Part shown: in pieces, positions 7,058 to 10,627 of the stretch
Position numbering within the stretch: position 1 is the stretch's first letter
Layout: every line of letters starts with the position of its first letter
Assembly (NCBI GenBank): GCA_022563215.1
Contig: JADFNT010000032.1
Span: forward strand, 1 to 10,627
Origin: Pseudomonadota bacterium
GTDB lineage: Bacteria > Pseudomonadota > Alphaproteobacteria > Rhodospirillales > Casp-alpha2
Length of the DNA: 10,627 nt
Direction: 5' to 3'
Made by a program: the position numbers and the translations under genes
The notes under the pieces: model-generated
What the model saw: the letters and a program-made list of their open reading frames with translations, nothing else
Database searches by the model: none
What the model was told of the DNA's origin: nothing

Positions 7058-7705
7058 TAATTTCTCGCGCAGGGCGGCCGCGGTTTCCTGCAACTGCTTG
7101 ATTTCGTCGCGCGACGCGCGTTCCAGTTCCTGTATCTGGTCTTCGTACTTGCCCTTGATGGTGTCCAGTTCCTGGCGTAGCGCCGAAACGGTTTCCTTGA
7201 GCTGGTTGGCTTCGTCGGCGCCGTCGACGACGGCCTTCTGAACGCTTTCGTCCTTCTCGAAGCTCAGATCGTCGAGCTCCTCGCGAAGCGCCTGGGCGGT
7301 CTTTTTCAACTGCTGGATTTCGTCGTTGCCGTGGGCAACGGCCTCCTGCACCGCCTTGTCCTTCTCGAAGTTCAGGTTGTCGAGTTCCTCGCGGAGCGCG
7401 GCCGCGGTTTTCATCAACTGCTGGATTTCGTCGTTGGAATGGGCCTTCGCCTCCTGCACGGACTGGTCTTTCTCGAAATTGAGGTTGTCCATCTCCTCGC
7501 GAAGCGCCGCCGCCGTTTCCATGAGCTGCGTCGCTTCGTCGGCGGCGTCGGCGATGGCCCGCTGTACGCTTTCCTGCATTTCGTACTGCAGGGCCTCCAA
7601 CTCCTCGCGCAGCGCCGCGATGGTGCTCTTGAGGTGGCGGATTTCCATCCCCGCCTCTTGCAGTTCGTCCTTTTCGGCCTGCAGTAATTGGGTCGGTTCG
7701 TTCAT
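7043..7705 (-). CDS. Coiled-coil protein of tandem 36-residue repeats
   Basis: 220-residue, highly charged, probably all-helical cytoplasmic protein with no signal peptide or membrane segment. After 25 N-terminal residues it contains five consecutive 36-residue units (26-61, 62-97, 98-133, 134-169, 170-205) and a partial sixth (206-220). The unit core is TAAALREELDNLNFEKD, followed by a part with VQEA and DEIQQL. The best conserved units are the second and third. It resembles generic structural coiled coils; I know no named family, and similarity to myosin- or SMC-like proteins would be compositional. Its last codons and stop lie inside the right arm of the 6791-7057 element, so the C-terminus may have been shortened. 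It is upstream of, and in line with, the GAF cyclase. The Shine-Dalgarno sequence is poor (AAGGGGG, rather distant). Confidence 0.82.
   Translation of the reverse strand: MNEPTQLLQAEKDELQEAGMEIRHLKSTIAALREELEALQYEMQESVQRAIADAADEATQLMETAAALREEMDNLNFEKDQSVQEAKAHSNDEIQQLMKTAAALREELDNLNFEKDKAVQEAVAHGNDEIQQLKKTAQALREELDDLSFEKDESVQKAVVDGADEANQLKETVSALRQELDTIKGKYEDQIQELERASRDEIKQLQETAAALREKLEDKI
7091..7630 (-). repeat. Five tandem 108-bp coding repeats
   Basis: Five in-frame copies of a 108 bp unit encode the 36-residue repeats of the coiled-coil protein; a sixth partial copy continues to 7046. Copies are diverged, with the two central ones most alike. Not a CRISPR array: there are no spacers and the frame is kept throughout. 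Confidence 0.8.
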
Positions 7706-7754
7706 CGGCTGCCCGTTTCCCCCTTAGAGGCTGTTTTCCCCATTGTTGGCGGGG

Positions 7755-7783
7755 ATTCTCGCGCCCACGGCGCAAGGCGTCAA
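7755..7783 (-). promoter_or_regulatory. Sigma70-like promoter for the coiled-coil gene
   Basis: On the minus strand, TTGACG (complement of 7778-7783), a 17 nt spacer and GAGAAT (complement of 7755-7760). Transcription would start near 7748, leaving a leader of about 43 nt before ATG 7705. It would drive the coiled-coil gene and, by read-through of the structured element, the GAF cyclase. Confidence 0.5.
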
Positions 7784-7802
7784 GAGTCCGCGGTTTTTAG
7801 GC

Positions 7803-8513
7803 CTACCACTTCGAGCACCGGGCCTGTTCACGATGGTAGTTCTCCGTCATGTCGATGCGGTCGTTTTCCCGGTCCATGACCTTGTTCATCTCCTTGAACA
7901 GCGGCTCGATCTGACGTTGCAGGGCTTTTTGGATCTTGGCTGCCGCCTGGTTGGAGGACCGCCCGGCCATGGGCTTCAACTGCGAAGCGGCCTGGACCAG
8001 CCGCCGCTCGACCTTTGGCCCATAACGGGCCAGGGTATTGCGGAAAATCGCCAGGTGTTCGTTTTCATGTTCCAGAACCGAAAGGTATTGGCAACTCCCA
8101 CGATGATAACGTTTGGCGACGTAGATGGTGATCTCGTCGTAGCCTAATTCCGCCTTGACGCCCGCTATGGTGGCACAATGTCGTTTGGCCTTGCGGCTGA
8201 GCGTGTTGATCGAGATGTCCATGCGGAATTGAAGCTCGGTCAGGGTTAGCCCGATAGGATGCCAGCCGCGTTTGCGGCTCTGCGCCCCCTTGCGTCCTTG
8301 CAGGCGGGCCAGTTGTTCACGGCTTTTCCTGGTGTCGTAGGTGACGCGGCCGACCAGGGTCTTGAGCGACACCCGGGGCAGGGTTTCCGCCTTTGGGCAG
8401 GCGACCGCGGCTGCGGCCGGCCCCGGCGCCAACAGCCCCCCGGCGCCGGCGGCCCCGGCGGCCCCGGCGACAAGGATTGCCGCCGCAGTTGGAATCCCTA
8501 GGCATCCTGACAT
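7803..8513 (-). CDS. Exported putative zinc metallopeptidase, COG5661/DUF922-like
   Basis: 236 residues from ATG 8513. Residues 1-38 form an export signal with a long Ala/Gly-rich hydrophobic core ending AAAAVA before C39, fitting signal peptidase I cleavage; a lipoprotein signal is less likely because the -3 residue is Ala. The mature part carries HENEH at 149-153, an HExxH zinc-binding and catalytic motif, after VLE and followed by LAIF. The motif context and the final stretch with NDRIDMTENYH recall the family of predicted secreted Zn-dependent proteases (COG5661, DUF922), whose substrate is unknown. Four cysteines (39, 113, 141, 233) could form disulfides in the periplasm. The frame is open back to 8669, but those 52 extra residues would put the signal peptide in mid-protein, so 8513 is preferred despite a weak Shine-Dalgarno sequence. 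It precedes the coiled-coil gene on the same strand. Confidence 0.78.
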   Translation of the reverse strand: MSGCLGIPTAAAILVAGAAGAAGAGGLLAPGPAAAAVACPKAETLPRVSLKTLVGRVTYDTRKSREQLARLQGRKGAQSRKRGWHPIGLTLTELQFRMDISINTLSRKAKRHCATIAGVKAELGYDEITIYVAKRYHRGSCQYLSVLEHENEHLAIFRNTLARYGPKVERRLVQAASQLKPMAGRSSNQAAAKIQKALQRQIEPLFKEMNKVMDRENDRIDMTENYHREQARCSKW

Positions 8514-8714
8514 GACGGTTGAATGTTGCCCTTGTGGGGAGAAAAAGGCAACGCGGGGGCATGGGGTGGGGCTCTTTTGGTGCCCGAGGGTTTCATTTTC
8601 CAAGGCTTGAGCGAAACCCGCCCGCGCCCGATATCGGGGGGTGAGGGCTGATAACGCAACCGAGGCCACCCTTCCACCTACCGGGAACTCATAAAAAACC
8701 CGGCGACGGAAACG
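8514..8714. other. Intergenic region upstream of the putative metallopeptidase
   Basis: About 200 bp between two minus-strand frames. GTTGCC (8525-8530) and GGCAAC (8547-8552) can form a 6 bp hairpin just ahead of the metallopeptidase start. CCGGG (8681-8685) and CCCGG (8699-8703) form a second weak hairpin around an A-run. No convincing promoter or terminator seen. Confidence 0.35.
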
Positions 8715-8867
8715 CTATACCTTGCGAAAGATGGCAAAAGCCCAATTCGCTAAGGCCGTCGGTTTGGCTGGCACGGGCGTCCGCCCAACTTTCCGCTTAG
8801 CACGGGCGGCGCGGACCTCGGCTATCAATTCCTTCAGGTAGATGCCTTTTTGGGAACTTCTGCACAT
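8715..8867 (-). CDS. Small hypothetical protein, 50 residues
   Basis: ATG at 8867, TAG at 8715-8717. The main evidence is an exceptionally strong Shine-Dalgarno sequence, GGAGGAGG (8877-8884), 9 nt before the ATG. The product is basic: it begins MCRSSQKGIYLKELIAEVR, continues with an Arg/Ala/Lys-rich helix-like part (AARAKRKVGRTP) and ends WAFAIFRKV. No signal peptide or membrane helix is evident. I do not recognise the family; the basic helix would suit nucleic-acid binding, but that is a guess. It is read towards the metallopeptidase gene, whose start lies 201 nt downstream. It could also be a remnant of a larger gene or a leader peptide. Confidence 0.5.
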   Translation of the reverse strand: MCRSSQKGIYLKELIAEVRAARAKRKVGRTPVPAKPTALANWAFAIFRKV

Positions 8868-8966
8868 TGATTTCGACCTCCTCCGTAATCATGGGTGACG
8901 GGTTTGCGTTCGGTCAAGCCTTTCGTGCGAAAATTAAGAGCAATCAAAAATATGGAGTTCCCAAAA
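8848..8966. repeat. 11-bp inverted repeat around the small ORF start
   Basis: TTTTGGGAACT at 8848-8858 and its exact complement AGTTCCCAAAA at 8956-8966, 97 nt apart. One arm is in codons 4-7 of the 50-residue ORF, the other in its leader, so the ribosome binding site would lie in the loop. Could be chance or an operator pair. Confidence 0.4.
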
Positions 8967-9108
8967 TACCCCCCCTTGAAAAACGGCCCCTCAATCCACG
9001 AAATTTATTCACCCAGCGTCGAGGTAAGGCGAATTAGCCTGCCCCCACCGTAAATGCCGAAATAGGCGCGAAACCGTCCCCAGTGGTTGTTAATTGGTTG
9101 CTATAAAG

Positions 9109-9148
9109 AAACAAGGCCCTAGCCGTTTCCAGCTAAGACCTTGTTTTT
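9109..9148. terminator. Bidirectional rho-independent terminator
   Basis: Stem AAACAAGG (9109-9116) with CCTTGTTT (9139-9146), a 3x3 internal loop, then TAGC (9120-9123) with GCTA (9132-9135) and an 8 nt loop. It runs into a T-tract on the plus strand (9144-9148); the minus strand gives CCTTGTTTCTTT, so it may work both ways. No gene ends just before it on either strand, so it may close an unseen small RNA or be left from a lost gene. Confidence 0.65.
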
Positions 9149-9218
9149 ATTGGCTCCGGTGTGGTTGACGCTTATTGGTTTTGGCTAATCGGTCACTCAT
9201 ATTGGTGCCTCTGGTATC

Positions 9219-9377
9219 ACCTTTTCGAGGTGCACACGTACTAACGTACTGATTACAACGCTTATTTATATGACCTGTGCACCTGAAAGGTCCTAGACCA
9301 GTACGAAGATTCCGGTATTTGCCCCCTAAACGGTCAAATTAGGGCAAAAACTGGTCATAAACGGCCAAACCAGTACG
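9219..9377. repeat. Cluster of interleaved inverted and direct repeats
   Basis: AGGTGCACA (9228-9236) pairs with TGTGCACCT (9276-9284), extended by ACCTTT (9219-9224) with AAAGGT (9286-9291). CGTACT occurs at 9237-9242 and 9245-9250 (8 bp period) and inverted as AGTACG at 9300-9305 and 9372-9377, both within ACCAGTACG. GACCAGT (9296-9302) is the complement of ACTGGTC (9350-9356). TAAACGGTCAAA (9327-9338) recurs with one change at 9358-9369. TTAGGGCAAA (9339-9348) pairs with 9318-9329, leaving a two-base bulge. Such density suits a protein-binding site such as an operator, recombination site or replication site; which one is unknown. Confidence 0.55.
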
Positions 9378-9465
9378 TGAAATGGGTTGGTTCGTGTGTG
9401 TCATAGCGTCCCGGAGGGACACGCCGTATCGCTGCGGGGATGTTTAGCGTAGAAAACTATTCTGG

Positions 9466-9493
9466 TGGCGATGGAATTTGGGTACTATCGCCA
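9466..9493. promoter_or_regulatory. Operator-like palindrome over a possible -10 box
   Basis: TGGCGAT (9466-9472) and ATCGCCA (9487-9493) form a 7 bp inverted repeat with a 14 nt centre. TACTAT at 9483-9488 resembles a -10 box, with a weak -35 (TTCTGG, 9460-9465) at 17 nt spacing. If active, it would transcribe the small exported protein gene at 9541. Consensus reading only. Confidence 0.3.
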
Positions 9494-9540
9494 TGGATGC
9501 GAAGGTTATCTACAAAATTTCAGTTGATAGGAGAATAGAG

Positions 9541-9792
9541 ATGCGTGCGTTGATGATTTTAGGTCTTAGCATAATCCTTCTTGCCGCCCCGAGTTCGAGC
9601 TACGCCGACGGCAATGTCGTTGACACAGTTACCACCACGGTCAAGGAAAACCCCGGAAAATCAACAGGTGTCGCAGCATGTGCGGCTATAATCATCTTCC
9701 CACCTGCAGCTATTTGGTGCGCCGCTACCCTTGTCGGGGGCGCAACCTACGACGGCGACGTGCAAAAACTGGTGAAAGAAGCTGTGAAATAG
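9541..9792 (+). CDS. Small exported protein, 83 residues, unknown function
   Basis: Start 9541 is chosen because AGGAG at 9529-9533 sits 7 nt upstream and because the product then begins with a standard signal peptide (MRALMILGLSIILLAAPSSS, likely cleavage after YA at 22). The frame is open further upstream to TTG 9478, but that would bury the signal. The mature part of about 61 residues has a polar Thr-rich segment, a hydrophobic Ala/Ile/Pro-rich segment (residues 45-65) with two cysteines (49 and 62), Gly-rich LVGGATYDGD and a basic end, VKEAVK. Small size plus one central hydrophobic segment would fit a membrane-active peptide or small envelope protein; I do not recognise a family. It faces the lipoprotein gene at 9869 convergently. 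Confidence 0.65.
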   Translation: MRALMILGLSIILLAAPSSSYADGNVVDTVTTTVKENPGKSTGVAACAAIIIFPPAAIWCAATLVGGATYDGDVQKLVKEAVK

Positions 9793-9836
9793 CCTGACTA
9801 CGTAGGTTGCGACCAGCGCAAACTAACGGCGTCAGG
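9793..9836. other. Long hairpin between convergent small genes
   Basis: Outer stem CCTGAC (9793-9798) with GTCAGG (9831-9836); inner stem TAGGTTGCG (9803-9811) with CGCAAACTA (9817-9825), eight of nine positions paired, 5 nt loop. It begins directly after the stop of the small exported protein gene. There is no clear T-tract on either strand, so a terminator role is only plausible; it may protect the 3' end of the transcript. Confidence 0.45.
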
Positions 9837-9868
9837 TCAGGTCGGAACTGATACTGATCAACGACTCA

Positions 9869-10207
9869 TTATTTACAGTTGATTGATATAGCTCCCTCAA
9901 GTGCTAACACTTCTCCCTTCGCCTGTGCTAACTCGCCTTCTTTATCTGCTCCAAATATTGATCCCAAAGGTAAAAGAGTAAAGAAAACGCCGACAGCGTC
10001 GCCAGTTGCTGCGTTATTTTGTTGTTTCACTAGGGCATATTTTTGAGCCCTTTTTACCTCAAGTGTTGATTTTGTTTCTTCGCAGGACAGGCCCTTATAA
10101 TTAGCTGACGGGATGGCGATTGGAGCTATTGATGATGCTCTCGATGCACAACCTGCTATCGCCAGCGATAAAAGAAGAATTACTACGCCCGGAATTTTAT
10201 ATCCCAT
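9869..10207 (-). CDS. Small lipoprotein, unknown function
   Basis: 112 residues from ATG 10207. Residues 1-20 are a lipoprotein signal with lipobox LAIAGC and lipidated C20, so the product should be anchored in a membrane on its periplasmic side. The mature protein has P-I-A-I-P-S-A-N-Y near 29-37, then SC at 41-42 followed by a charged helix (EETKSTLEVKRAQKYALVKQQ), a short hydrophobic Gly-containing turn (DAVGVFFTLLPLGSIFG) and a second helix ending in SINCK; C42 and C111 could pair. This pattern (Pro..Pro-Ser...Tyr....Cys, helix, Gly turn, helix) recalls a widespread group of short bacterial lipoproteins of unknown role, recalled and not searched. A good promoter lies upstream. The Shine-Dalgarno sequence is weak. 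Base composition is AT-rich compared with the cyclase genes. Confidence 0.75.
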   Translation of the reverse strand: MGYKIPGVVILLLSLAIAGCASRASSIAPIAIPSANYKGLSCEETKSTLEVKRAQKYALVKQQNNAATGDAVGVFFTLLPLGSIFGADKEGELAQAKGEVLALEGAISINCK

Positions 10208-10251
10208 CTTAACAAGCCCCCCATTTTTTAGGTTCCAGCATTCTTGGGTGC

Positions 10252-10280
10252 ATCATATACATTAAAATATTTCTCCTCAA
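10252..10280 (-). promoter_or_regulatory. Sigma70-like promoter for the minus-strand lipoprotein gene
   Basis: On the minus strand, TTGAGG (complement of 10275-10280), a 17 nt spacer and TATGAT (complement of 10252-10257; 5 of 6 consensus bases). Transcription would start near 10245, about 38 nt before ATG 10207. Confidence 0.55.
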
Positions 10281-10315
10281 GAATAGCATCAGTAGCTGTA
10301 AATCATTTGGCGTTT

Positions 10316-10343
10316 ATGTCCGAGCTTGACCCAAAACGGACAT
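10316..10343. repeat. Palindromic repeat ATGTCCG...CGGACAT
   Basis: ATGTCCG (10316-10322) and CGGACAT (10337-10343) are perfect complements around a 14 nt centre that includes TTGACCCAAAA. Read from the ATG, it would encode MSELDPKRT, which resembles the MSAFDPKRT-like spurious proteins I recall from dispersed repeats in alphaproteobacterial genomes. That resemblance is from memory. Confidence 0.45.
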
Positions 10344-10508
10344 TCAGTGGATTGGCGCATTTCGAAGGTGCTTGTTAAGGGAGATGTGCATATAGTTGTA
10401 TTCATGTTTCTTTAAAATTTGCGCTGTTCTCTTAAAAATGGCAATTTCCTCGACTTGTAGTCATTAGATTGAGCCTCATCAAAAATTAGTTGCACAGCTC
10501 GGGGGGGC

Positions 10509-10627
10509 ATGCATCAGATCAAGCTAATATTTGCGACCGCATTTATCTTGGCGGGTTGCGCAAAACATGCCTATGAAATCCCAACAACCTATGTTCCAAC
10601 GGTAGCATACGATAGCTACGACTGCAA
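10509..10627 (+). CDS. Small lipoprotein, N-terminal part (runs off right edge)
   Basis: 39 codons are visible from ATG 10509, open at the window end. The product starts MHQIKLIFATAFILAGC: a lipoprotein signal with lipobox ILAGC and lipidated C17. The next residues, IPTTYVPTVAYDSYDC, fit the pattern seen in the minus-strand lipoprotein at 9869-10207 (Pro-x-x-Ile/Val-Pro-Ser/Thr-x-x-Tyr-x4-Cys), so the two look like distant paralogues in divergent orientation. A run of seven G (10501-10507) just before the ATG may be the ribosome contact, though it is close. The rest of the protein is outside the window. Confidence 0.62.
   Translation, partial: MHQIKLIFATAFILAGCAKHAYEIPTTYVPTVAYDSYDC

Larger units (their letters stand above)
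8868..9540. other. Long non-coding stretch rich in repeats
   Basis: About 670 bp without a supportable gene; AT content is higher than in the left half. It holds the leader of the small minus-strand ORF, a terminator-like hairpin (9109-9148), a repeat cluster (9219-9377), a small hairpin GCGTCCC-GGA-GGGACACGC (9406-9424) and the leader of the small exported protein gene. Frames here are short and lack ribosome binding sites. Confidence 0.55.
10208..10508. other. Divergent intergenic region between the two lipoprotein genes
   Basis: About 300 bp, AT-rich. It contains the minus-strand promoter at 10252-10280 and the palindromic repeat at 10316-10343. No convincing promoter was found for the plus-strand lipoprotein gene; A/T-rich blocks at 10405-10440 could hold one. 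A 20-codon plus frame from 10316 is judged to be part of the repeat and not a gene. Confidence 0.45.

Noticed and set aside
7091..7630. CRISPR-like regular repeats
   Set aside because: The 108 bp units are contiguous coding repeats without unique spacers.
8514..8669. N-terminal extension of the metallopeptidase gene to ATG 8669
   Set aside because: It would put a clear signal peptide 52 residues into the protein, and the extension has no domain-like sequence.
9149..9230. tRNA 3' end on the minus strand (CCGGAGCCA before the terminator)
   Set aside because: No T-loop GTTCGA-type sequence and no matching 5' acceptor strand at tRNA distance, so no tRNA is supported.

Overview
The window looks like chromosomal DNA of an alphaproteobacterium, probably near the Rhodospirillales. 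The signs are GC-rich coding with strong third-position bias, two multidomain class III nucleotide cyclases, a type I secretion ABC exporter and a COG5661/DUF922-type secreted protein. The assignment is by gene style only. Base composition changes near position 8690: the left part is GC-rich and densely coding, the right part is clearly AT-richer, sparsely coding and full of short repeats, like an accessory or recently acquired segment.

Layout. 1-1789 (minus, runs off the left edge): permease/ATPase of a type I secretion exporter. 1790-2101: divergent intergenic region. 2102-4369 (plus): membrane-bound adenylate/guanylate cyclase with a periplasmic CHASE2 sensor. 4389-6767 (minus, convergent with the former, 19 bp gap): soluble GAF-GAF-PAS cyclase resembling Anabaena CyaB1/CyaB2. 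6791-7057: a strongly structured non-coding element whose right arm contains the end of the next gene and whose left arm borders the cyclase ribosome binding site. 7043-7705 (minus): coiled-coil protein made of 36-residue repeats. 7803-8513 (minus): exported putative zinc metallopeptidase with HENEH. 8715-8867 (minus): 50-residue ORF with a very strong Shine-Dalgarno sequence. 8868-9540: non-coding, with an orphan terminator and a dense repeat cluster. 9541-9792 (plus): small exported protein. 9869-10207 (minus) and 10509 to the right edge (plus): two divergent small lipoproteins that look related to each other.

How the parts may work together. Both cyclases should make cyclic nucleotide, most likely cAMP, one in response to a periplasmic signal and one in response to a cytoplasmic GAF/PAS signal, possibly cAMP itself. 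They share a near-identical C-terminal peptide, which suggests a common partner or common descent of the tail. The minus-strand genes from 8513 down to 4389 may be partly co-transcribed; a good sigma70-like promoter lies ahead of the coiled-coil gene.

The most interesting item is the 267-nt element at 6791-7057. Four stems (33, 18, 5 and 12 pairing positions) meet with no unpaired nucleotide between them. Its closing stem competes, on the minus-strand mRNA, with a hairpin that would cover the cyclase Shine-Dalgarno sequence. It is either a switch-like leader or a MITE-like mobile repeat; the sequence alone cannot decide.
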